From: CALBPI01 sp039815365
GTDB lineage: Bacteria > Pseudomonadota > Gammaproteobacteria > Steroidobacterales > Woeseiaceae
NCBI GenBank assembly: GCA_039815365.1
Contig: JBCBZK010000142.1
Span: 1 to 8,855 of the forward strand
Reading direction: 5' to 3'
Length of the DNA: 8,855 nucleotides
The position numbers and the translations under genes are program-made. Positions 1 to 4,932 of the stretch are shown piece after piece; positions within the stretch are counted from its first letter, which is position 1; every line of letters starts with the position of its first letter. The notes below the pieces were generated by a model. That model was given only the letters and a program-made list of their open reading frames with translations. It was not told where the DNA came from and searched no databases.

Positions 1-235
1 GATTGCCGTGCATGAAATAGCACGGCACGCTTTGCGAGTACTGAGCCAGTGCGTCCTGCACGGCGCCGTAATGTTCATTCGGGTCATCGTCACCAATCCA
101 CGCTTCGAACAAGTCGCCGAGAATGTACAGCGCATCTGCCTGCGCTGCCTCGTCGTGTAGAAACTGTAGAAACTGCGCCGCGATCTCCGGCACGGATTCG
201 TGAATGTGCAAGTCAGAGATAAAGAATGTCGACAT
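1..235 (-). CDS. lpxH: UDP-2,3-diacylglucosamine diphosphatase LpxH (N-terminal part)
   Basis: LpxH is a peripheral inner-membrane metallophosphoesterase that hydrolyses UDP-2,3-diacylglucosamine to lipid X and UMP, the fourth step of lipid A synthesis. Only the first 78 codons lie in the window; the gene runs off the left edge. Reading the minus strand from the ATG at 233-235, the protein begins MSTFFISDLHIHE, then has YILGDLFEAWIGDDD and ends near FMHGN. The motifs D-x-H, GDLFEAWIGDD and HGN are the metal-binding motifs of the calcineurin-like fold, and their spacing is typical of LpxH. The ATG follows the stop of the upstream cyclophilin gene by 16 bp, so the two are probably co-transcribed. 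The Shine-Dalgarno sequence is weak. Identification is firm for the part seen; completeness cannot be judged. Confidence 0.93.
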   Translation of the reverse strand, partial: MSTFFISDLHIHESVPEIAAQFLQFLHDEAAQADALYILGDLFEAWIGDDDPNEHYGAVQDALAQYSQSVPCYFMHGN

Positions 236-251
236 ACTGCTAAGCCGAGGG

Positions 252-902
252 TTACTCAGTCAACTCTTTGAGTGCCTGCTCTGCTTTTTCCAACTCAGCT
301 TGTGCGCGCGCCTCGATCTGCTCGTTCGATAGAACGCGCATCGAAGTTACTGTGACCGGCATGACAGGGACGTTGGTAAATTGTCCACGCGTGCTTACGG
401 GCAGCGCGGCGATGGCATCGACGGTATCCATGCCCGAAACAACTCTGCCAAAAACCGCATAACCCCAGCGTTCTGTGTTAGGGTCCAGGCGTTCGTTGTC
501 GACAACGTTGATGTAGAACTGCGAGGTTGCGGTATGCGGTGCGTTTTCGCGCGCCATCGCAATAGTGCCTCGCTCATTGCTTAGGCCATTGCCGGATTCG
601 TTAATCAGTGTTGGTACGTCCGGGGCTTCAGACATATCGGCGTAATGACCTCCGCCCTGAATGACAAACTCTGTCACAACCCTGTGGAAGATCGTGTTGT
701 CATAAAAACCGTCCTCAACCAGCGCGTGAAACTTGGTCGCTGTGTGTGGTGCTCTGGATGGTTCCAGCTCCACAACGAATTCGCCGTGCGATGTTGTGAT
801 CAGTACTTGAGGAAAACCGCTAATCGGCTCCGGGTTGTCGTGCGCGGCCGCGCTGATACTGAGGATGGCCAGCGCGATTGCGATGATCGAACGTGCGTGC
901 AT
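252..902 (-). CDS. Exported cyclophilin-type peptidyl-prolyl cis-trans isomerase
   Basis: This is a cyclophilin PPIase that catalyses cis-trans isomerisation of X-Pro bonds in folding proteins. From the ATG at 902 it is 216 residues. Residues 1-20 form a signal peptide (MHARS, hydrophobic core, cleavage probably after SAAA), which points to the periplasm, as for E. coli PpiA. The cyclophilin domain covers about residues 30-190. FHRVV (Arg74) and FVIQGG (Gln82) match the catalytic Arg55/Gln63 region of human CypA, and SQFYINV and WGYAVFGRV follow. The last 25 residues are a Glu/Ala-rich predicted helix beyond the fold. A TTG at 926 would add eight residues ahead of the signal peptide; the ATG, preceded by AAGG, is preferred. 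The gene lies upstream of lpxH and 87 bp downstream of the chemoreceptor gene. It could be called ppiA or ppiB; I leave the symbol open. Confidence 0.93.
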   Translation of the reverse strand: MHARSIIAIALAILSISAAAHDNPEPISGFPQVLITTSHGEFVVELEPSRAPHTATKFHALVEDGFYDNTIFHRVVTEFVIQGGGHYADMSEAPDVPTLINESGNGLSNERGTIAMARENAPHTATSQFYINVVDNERLDPNTERWGYAVFGRVVSGMDTVDAIAALPVSTRGQFTNVPVMPVTVTSMRVLSNEQIEARAQAELEKAEQALKELTE

Positions 903-922
903 ACCGGTGCCTTGTTGCCAGA

Positions 923-951
923 ACAATCGGCAACATACCAGAGCCAGTCAA
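923..951 (-). promoter_or_regulatory. Weak candidate promoter for the cyclophilin-lpxH pair
   Basis: On the minus strand, TTGACT (946-951) is followed after 17 bp by GATTGT (923-928). The -35 matches the consensus at five of six positions; the -10 matches at only three. The -10 lies inside the spacer of a perfect 6-bp inverted repeat, GTTGCC/GGCAAC (914-919 and 929-934), which could be an operator or a leader hairpin. Without this promoter the gene would depend on read-through from the chemoreceptor gene. This is inference from consensus matching only. Confidence 0.3.
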
Positions 952-989
952 GGCAAAGAAGTCTGATGTGATGTTAGATTCGCGCCTGA

Positions 990-2861
990 CTAGAATTCGT
1001 TCCAGACAGCGTCAGATGCGGGTGGCGCTGGAATCGGCGATGCGCTAGCGCTGGTATCGCCGTTGCCTGTCCGTTTGGCTGAATCCGACCATGGTCTTGT
1101 ACTGGAGCGTCGCTCGAGCGTTAGCGCAGCACTTTTACTCGGGCTTTTTTGTAAATCAACAACAAAACGGCCTACCAAACCGGCAAGTCCTTCCGACTGT
1201 TCACTGAGCGTTTGGCTGGCTGCTGCTGCCTCTTCAACGAGACCAGCATTTTGCTGCGTGAGCTCGTCCATTTGTGTGACGGAAAAATTGATACGGTCGA
1301 TGCCTGTGGCTTGTTTTTCGGTTGCTTCGGCGATTTCGCCGACGATGTCCGTGACTTTCTTAACGCCGTCGACAATCCCGCTCAGTGTCTCCCCGGACTG
1401 GTTCACGAGGCGTGAGCCTTCGTCGACCTTAACCGCGGAGTCATCGATCAGGTTTTTGATCTCCTTGGCGGCAGTCGCACTTCTGCCTGCGAGACTGCGG
1501 ACCTCGCTAGCAACCACTGCAAATCCGCGTCCTTGATCGCCGGCACGCGCAGCCTCAACGGATGCATTCAAGGCAAGTAGGTTGGTCTGAAAAGCAATTT
1601 CATCGATAACGCTGATGATGTCGGCAATCTTCTGGCTGGACTCGTTGATCTGATGCATTGCAGCGATCGCGTCTTCAACGACGCCGCCGCCTTCTTCCGC
1701 TTGCTGCTGCGCTTTGATCGCGAGTAGGTTGGCCTGTTTGGCGCTTTCGGCATTGTCTTTCACGGTCGCGGTCATTTCATCCATGCTGGAGCTTGTCATC
1801 TTGAGACTTGCCGACTGCTCTTCGGTGCGTTGCGACAGATTGATGTTTGCTTGCGATATCTCAGCGGCTCCCGAATCGACCGAGTTTGAGACTTGGTTAA
1901 TCTCGGCAACCGTCTGGCTCAGATCAACCAATGTTTCGTTGACGGTCGATTGGAGCTTCGCGAATTCAGCGGAATAGGTCCCGGCGACTCGTACTGTCAG
2001 ATCACCCTTACTCACAGCACGCATGACACGCGTCGTCTCGCTCAAAATCTCTTCTATTTCGGCCTGCAGTCGCTTTTCATCAGTGATGTCGCTCGCGTAT
2101 TTGATGACTTTGAGTACGGTACCGCTCTTATCTACGATGGGCACGTACGTGGCGCGAAGCCAGACGCTCTTTCCGGACTTTGCGACCCGTAGGCAGTCGC
2201 GCGCAATCGATGTTCCCGCGCGCAGTTGCTCCCAATGCTGAGCATGTTCGCCGGATTGGACCATCTCAGGCTCGACAAAAAGTTCGTGCTTTTTCCCTAC
2301 GATCTCGTCGCTGCTATAACCCATGAGTTCGCAGAAGTTCTCATTCGCTCGAATGACGGTGGCATCTAGCGAAAACTCGATAATCGCCTGAAGTTTATTC
2401 AGCGCCTGAATCTGACCGCGTGAATCAGCCGCGCGCGCCTCGCGCTCGAGTTCGTCGGTGAGGTCTCGCCACTCGAGCGTGTTACCGATGTAGGCGCCCG
2501 ATGAATCAACAGTTGAGGTGACTTTGAGCGCGATAGTCAACGGGCCGACGTTGATGTTCGTGTAGAACGGCTCGTTGATCACATGGCTCATCATGCTTCT
2601 CTGGTGCGCCGGGTTCTTGTGGAAGCGGTCGATGCAACTGCCGACCATCTGGTGTGGATCGAAGTCTGGCCAAATCTTGCGGAATTCCGCTTCGTTGTTG
2701 ACCAGTAGATCGGTTGTGGCTTGATTGACCCATGTGATGTTGAAATCGCGATCAATCATCATGAACGCCGCATCCGAGTCTGCCAGCACGCTGTTTTCTT
2801 CTTTAGGCTCGGTAGGGTCGTCATTGTCGCGAGAAAATAGCGAGAAAAAGCGGTTTAGCAT
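990..2861 (-). CDS. Soluble double-PAS methyl-accepting chemotaxis protein with C-terminal CheR-docking pentapeptide
   Basis: This 623-residue chemoreceptor has no hydrophobic segment long enough to span a membrane, so it should be cytoplasmic and sense an internal signal. The order is PAS1 (about 25-140, containing FHKNPAHQ), PAS2 (about 155-262, resembling Aer/BdlA-type domains, ending YASDITDE), a HAMP-like segment (about 270-315, with GDLTVRV) and the kinase-control coiled coil (about 320-570). The hairpin tip (about 415-450) includes EIAFQTNLLALNA and GRGFAVVA, which contact CheA/CheW. Glu/Gln/Ala-rich heptads near 345-380 and 540-562 are the likely methylation helices. A Ser/Pro/Ala-rich linker of about 50 residues leads to a terminal VWNEF, which fits the xWxxF pentapeptide (E. 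coli NWETF). The ligand or cofactor of the PAS domains (FAD or heme in some relatives) cannot be told from sequence. The start is the ATG at 2861, preceded by AGG. No che genes are in the window. Confidence 0.95.
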   Translation of the reverse strand: MLNRFFSLFSRDNDDPTEPKEENSVLADSDAAFMMIDRDFNITWVNQATTDLLVNNEAEFRKIWPDFDPHQMVGSCIDRFHKNPAHQRSMMSHVINEPFYTNINVGPLTIALKVTSTVDSSGAYIGNTLEWRDLTDELEREARAADSRGQIQALNKLQAIIEFSLDATVIRANENFCELMGYSSDEIVGKKHELFVEPEMVQSGEHAQHWEQLRAGTSIARDCLRVAKSGKSVWLRATYVPIVDKSGTVLKVIKYASDITDEKRLQAEIEEILSETTRVMRAVSKGDLTVRVAGTYSAEFAKLQSTVNETLVDLSQTVAEINQVSNSVDSGAAEISQANINLSQRTEEQSASLKMTSSSMDEMTATVKDNAESAKQANLLAIKAQQQAEEGGGVVEDAIAAMHQINESSQKIADIISVIDEIAFQTNLLALNASVEAARAGDQGRGFAVVASEVRSLAGRSATAAKEIKNLIDDSAVKVDEGSRLVNQSGETLSGIVDGVKKVTDIVGEIAEATEKQATGIDRINFSVTQMDELTQQNAGLVEEAAAASQTLSEQSEGLAGLVGRFVVDLQKSPSKSAALTLERRSSTRPWSDSAKRTGNGDTSASASPIPAPPASDAVWNEF

Positions 2862-2904
2862 GAGACTTGCCTGTGTCGTTGGCGCATTGAGGGGGCTTTG
2901 ATAT

Positions 2905-2918
2905 CTACATCGATGTAG
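2905..2918. promoter_or_regulatory. 14-bp perfect palindrome over the -10 of the chemoreceptor promoter
   Basis: CTACATCGATGTAG is identical to its reverse complement. It overlaps four bases of the proposed sigma-28 -10 element and covers the expected transcription start, a position where a bound repressor would block initiation. No matching family operator is recognised. A 14-bp perfect palindrome is rare by chance at a given site, but the binding protein, if any, is unknown. Confidence 0.35.
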
Positions 2919-2941
2919 CGGCGGTGCGTCGGATCACTTGA
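2915..2941 (-). promoter_or_regulatory. Candidate sigma-28 (FliA) promoter of the chemoreceptor gene
   Basis: Read on the minus strand, TCAAGTGA is followed by an 11-bp spacer and GCCGCTAC. The E. coli FliA consensus is TAAAGTTT-N11-GCCGATAA. The match is five of eight in the -35, six of eight in the -10 including the diagnostic GCCG, and the spacing is exact. Transcription would start about 45-50 nt before the ATG at 2861. Chemoreceptor genes are commonly in the flagellar/chemotaxis sigma-28 regulon, so the context fits. The spacing and GCCG core are seen directly; the function is inferred. Confidence 0.5.
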
Positions 2942-2978
2942 GAATCGAGCCCGGAAAAACAATTTGGCAACAACTTCG

Positions 2979-3008
2979 TTGACGCTGCCGGTATTCGCCC
3001 CGCATAAT
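2979..3008 (+). promoter_or_regulatory. Sigma-70 promoter of the Pro-Arg-His tRNA cluster
   Basis: TTGACG (2979-2984) and CATAAT (3003-3008) each match five of six consensus bases, with an 18-bp spacer. The downstream CGCGTGC is a GC-rich discriminator of the kind found on stringently controlled stable-RNA promoters. Transcription would begin near 3015, giving a leader of roughly 25 nt before tRNA-Pro. The gaps between the three tRNAs (33 and 37 bp) hold no further promoter, so they probably form one transcript. Confidence 0.65.
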
Positions 3009-3040
3009 CGCGTGCTGATTTGTGATCGTAGGCAAGAAAT

Positions 3041-3117
3041 CGGGGCATGGCGCAGTCTGGTAGCGCATCTGCTTTGGGAGCAGAGGGTCGGGAGTTCGAA
3101 TCTCTCTGCCCCGACCA
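3041..3117 (+). tRNA. tRNA-Pro (anticodon UGG)
   Basis: A complete 77-nt cloverleaf with encoded CCA. The acceptor CGGGGCA pairs with TGCCCCG. The D-arm stem GCGC encloses AGTCTGGTA. The anticodon stem TCTGC/GCAGA encloses TTTGGGA, with TGG at 3075-3077. The T-arm carries GTTCGAATC. Starting with C1, paired to G72, is typical of bacterial tRNA-Pro. First gene of the cluster behind the promoter at 2979-3008. Confidence 0.97.
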
Positions 3118-3150
3118 CGGTCTTTTCACAGTCAGTACCACGCGGACAAT

Positions 3151-3227
3151 GCGCCCGTAGCTCAACTGGATAGAGCATCGGCCTTCTAAGCCGAGGGTTG
3201 CAGGTTCGAGTCCTGCCGGGCGTGCCA
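3151..3227 (+). tRNA. tRNA-Arg (anticodon UCU)
   Basis: A complete 77-nt cloverleaf with encoded CCA. The acceptor GCGCCCG pairs with CGGGCGT (final G-T wobble). The anticodon stem TCGGC/GCCGA encloses CTTCTAA, with TCT at 3185-3187, and the T-arm has GGTTCGAGTCC. It reads AGA codons and by wobble AGG, which are rare in genomes of this composition. It lies 33 bp after tRNA-Pro and 37 bp before tRNA-His. Confidence 0.96.
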
Positions 3228-3264
3228 CGTGTCCGGCACGGTGTGCACTATGCACGACGCCAAT

Positions 3265-3341
3265 GGTGGGTGTAGCTCAGTTGGTAGAGCCCCGGGTTGT
3301 GATCCCGGTCGTCGCGGGTTCGAGTCCCGTCATCCACCCCA
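3265..3341 (+). tRNA. tRNA-His (anticodon GUG)
   Basis: A complete 77-nt cloverleaf including the genome-encoded extra G-1 at 3265, opposite discriminator C73 (3338), the main identity pair for histidyl-tRNA synthetase. The acceptor GTGGGTG pairs with CATCCAC, with one G-U at position 5. The anticodon stem CCGGG/CCCGG encloses TTGTGAT, with GTG at 3299-3301. The T-arm CGCGGGTTCGAGTCCCG is regular and CCA is encoded. This is the intact member of the repeat array that follows, and the only functional-looking tRNA-His in the window. Confidence 0.97.
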
Positions 3342-3393
3342 ATTCTAAATCGCGAATAAAGTCCAGGCTCTAGCAACTGAGCTACACCCACCA
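3283..3393 (+). repeat. Tandem repeat unit, copy 1 (tRNA-His 3' part, linker, inverted 5' half)
   Basis: This 111-bp stretch aligns without gaps to 3431-3541 at a constant 148-bp offset. I count 11 mismatches by eye, about 90% identity. It runs from the D-loop of tRNA-His through its CCA end, a 21-bp AT-rich linker and an inverted copy of the tRNA 5' half. Seven of the mismatches are packed into 3305-3313, the 3' side of the anticodon stem and variable loop. The last 31 bp are identical between copies. Confidence 0.9.
3363..3393 (-). repeat. Inverted copy of the tRNA-His 5' half, copy 1
   Basis: The reverse complement begins TGGTGGGTGTAGCTCAGTTG and matches tRNA-His 3264-3291 at 27 of 28 positions. 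The one difference is at conserved D-loop G19 (3284). It starts 21 bp after the CCA of tRNA-His. In a read-through transcript it could pair with the 5' half of the tRNA over those 28 positions, enclosing a 74-nt loop. Confidence 0.92.
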
Positions 3394-3412
3394 ATAAACA
3401 ATAGGGTGTGGC

Positions 3413-3489
3413 GGGGGTGCGAAGCGCCAGGGTAGCGCCCCGGGTTGTGATCTTAGGTCTAGCGGGTTCGAGTCCCGTCATCCACCCCA
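3413..3489 (+). pseudogene. Degenerate tRNA-His-like sequence
   Basis: The 3' half matches tRNA-His: loop TTGTGAT with GTG anticodon (3447-3449), an intact T-arm, the CATCCAC acceptor strand and CCA. The anticodon stem is broken, CCGGG facing CTTAG with two G-C pairs, two G-U and one mismatch. The 5' half is not tRNA-His. It has GGGGGTG as a possible acceptor strand with one mismatch, four rather than two nucleotides before the D stem, and a perfect GCGC/GCGC D stem with loop CAGGGTA. The G-1 identity base is absent in this register. The D-arm recalls the neighbouring tRNA-Pro (GCGC and GGTAGCGC shared), so a chimeric origin is possible. I judge it non-functional as histidine tRNA, but structure probing could overturn that. 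Confidence 0.75.
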
Positions 3490-3541
3490 ATTCTAAATCG
3501 TGAATAATGCCCAGGCTCTAGCAACTGAGCTACACCCACCA
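3431..3541 (+). repeat. Tandem repeat unit, copy 2
   Basis: Second copy of the 111-bp unit found at 3283-3393. It contains the 3' part of the degenerate tRNA-His, a linker differing at three of 21 positions, and the second inverted 5'-half copy. The 28 bp at 3462-3489 (end of the variable loop, T-arm, acceptor strand and CCA) are identical to 3314-3341 of the intact tRNA-His. Confidence 0.9.
3511..3541 (-). repeat. Inverted copy of the tRNA-His 5' half, copy 2
   Basis: Identical over all 31 bases to the inverted copy at 3363-3393, including the shared difference from tRNA-His at D-loop position 19. The shared change indicates that the inverted copy arose once and was then duplicated with the rest of the unit. 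It has no complementary partner in the degenerate tRNA next to it, only in the intact tRNA-His. Confidence 0.92.
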
Positions 3542-3643
3542 ACATCGTCGTTTACTGGCCTAGGGTTGATCGGACTTTCGAGGTAAAGTTAGGCAATCAT
3601 GTGATTATTCGCGCCACCGATAGTTGGGCTGGGCTGAGAAACA

Positions 3644-4747
3644 TTGAACGCAACGTTTAACAACAAGCGCTGGGGATATCTGCTCAGCTTGAGCTTTCCT
3701 CTCGTGCCGGCGATTGGCTGGACGTTGGGCAATGCCACGGGCATGCCAGCGTTGTTTGCCTGGTACACCGTCGCTGTCGCTTTTGTATTGTTGCCACTCG
3801 TCGATGCGCTCGTTGGCACGGATCAGCACAACCCGCCCGAGCAAGAAGCGAACGCATTGTCATCGGATGCGTTCTACCGACGGCTTACATATTTCGTCGT
3901 GCCACTGCATGTCGGGCATCTGATGTTCTCCGGGTGGTATTTCATCACGCTGGATGCCGGTTGGATCGCAGCGCTCGGTGTCCTCGTATCCGCCGGTGTC
4001 GTCAGTGGCACAACGGCGATCACGACCGCACATGAACTGATTCACAAACCATCCAAGCATGAGCAATGGATGGGCGGCGCGTTGCTCGCGAGCGTTCTTT
4101 ACGCCTCATTCAAACCCGAACACCTATATGGCCACCACCGGCATGTTGCGACGCCACGCGACGGATCGACCGCGCGCCGGGGCGAAAGCGTGTATCGCTT
4201 TGTCGCAAGGTCAATGCTGCGTAACCCGTCGCGCGGTTATCGCCTGGCCGCTGCCGCACTGACCCGTCGTGGAATCTCGGTGTGGTCTGTGCGCAACGAG
4301 ATGGTCTGGTGGAGCGCCCTTAGTCTTGCGTTGATCGCGCTCGCTGCTGTGTTGGGTGGCGTGTCCGGTGTGCTGTTCTTTCTGATACAGGCATGGTTCG
4401 CCATTGTGCTGCTGGAGATTATCAACTACGTCGAGCACTACGGGTTGCAACGCGCGCTCTTGGCCAACGGCCGCTACGAGCGGGTGACGCCGAGGCACTC
4501 GTGGAATGCGAATCATTTGTTGACCAATTTGTTCTTGTTCCAGTTGCAGCGTCATTCCGATCATCATGCGAACGGTGCGCGGCGTTATCAGGCACTGCGT
4601 CACTTCGATGACAGCCCGCAATTGCCGTTCGGCTACGCTACTGCTGTCGTCGCGGCGTTGTTGCCGCCTGTTTGGTTCTTCGTCATGCATCGCCGTTTGG
4701 AGCAGTTTGATGCAGAACGATCCGATGCCGACTTACGCCATGCCTAG
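3644..4747 (+). CDS. alkB: AlkB-type alkane 1-monooxygenase
   Basis: An integral-membrane non-heme diiron hydroxylase that converts medium- to long-chain n-alkanes to 1-alkanols, using electrons from rubredoxin and rubredoxin reductase. All histidine boxes are present: HELIH (130-134), EHLYGHH (159-165), the AlkB signature NYVEHYG (261-267), HSWN (285-288) and LQRHSDHHA (301-309). Hydrophobic segments lie near 12-28, 36-58, 82-100, 105-125, 222-262 and 330-347. At 367 residues it lacks some of the N-terminal extension and C-terminal tail of the 401-residue GPo1 enzyme. The start is a TTG. An in-frame stop lies at 3635-3637 and the first ATG (residue 34) would remove the first membrane segment, so TTG is the only sensible start; the ribosome site (GAGAA) is poor. 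No rubredoxin, reductase or AlkS regulator is adjacent. Alignment by eye puts Ala46 at the chain-length position Trp55 of GPo1. Confidence 0.95.
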   Translation: MNATFNNKRWGYLLSLSFPLVPAIGWTLGNATGMPALFAWYTVAVAFVLLPLVDALVGTDQHNPPEQEANALSSDAFYRRLTYFVVPLHVGHLMFSGWYFITLDAGWIAALGVLVSAGVVSGTTAITTAHELIHKPSKHEQWMGGALLASVLYASFKPEHLYGHHRHVATPRDGSTARRGESVYRFVARSMLRNPSRGYRLAAAALTRRGISVWSVRNEMVWWSALSLALIALAAVLGGVSGVLFFLIQAWFAIVLLEIINYVEHYGLQRALLANGRYERVTPRHSWNANHLLTNLFLFQLQRHSDHHANGARRYQALRHFDDSPQLPFGYATAVVAALLPPVWFFVMHRRLEQFDAERSDADLRHA

Positions 4748-4916
4748 GTCTTGGCCACCACGTTGGCGCCAGACGTTAACTGCGCCGCGCAAGCACTCAA
4801 GTCGCACCACTGTTGGTCGCTAACCACCTATTGCAGGTAAAGAAAGGCTGACGGGGTGTTGCGCCGGTTGCCTGCGGGAGACTGTAAAGGTCTGTCTTAG
4901 GTTATGACAGATGCTT

Positions 4917-4922
4917 GGAGGA
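4917..4922 (+). promoter_or_regulatory. Ribosome binding site that fixes the HDOD gene start
   Basis: GGAGGA lies 10 nt before the ATG at 4933. The alternative in-frame TTG start at 4915 overlaps this element and has no Shine-Dalgarno sequence of its own, so the ATG is the better start. Confidence 0.75.
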
Positions 4923-4932
4923 GAGCGAGCTG

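Noticed and set aside
3413..3489. Second functional tRNA-His
   Set aside because: The anticodon stem has a mismatch and two G-U pairs, the G-1 identity base is missing and the acceptor/D-arm junction is too long.
2855..3490. Three overlapping minus-strand reading frames with phrases such as AERFELPT, GLEPATLG and DGTRTRD
   Set aside because: These are classic false proteins produced by translating the antisense strand of tRNA genes (T-arm GGTTCGA). They coincide exactly with the tRNA-Pro, Arg and His genes and the repeat array. The frame at 5723-5965 over tRNA-Leu is the same artefact.
3283..3541. CRISPR-like repeats
   Set aside because: There are only two long repeats, they contain tRNA sequence, no array of regular short repeats with unique spacers follows, and no cas genes are present.
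4211..4690. 159-residue minus-strand frame inside alkB
   Set aside because: It is antisense to conserved histidine-box coding sequence, has no ribosome site and has a Gln/Arg/His-rich composition typical of shadow frames.
3265..4747. Histidine-dependent control linking tRNA-His to the histidine-rich AlkB
   Set aside because: AlkB has many histidines because of its metal ligands. No leader peptide with a histidine run and no attenuator-like terminator lies between the genes.
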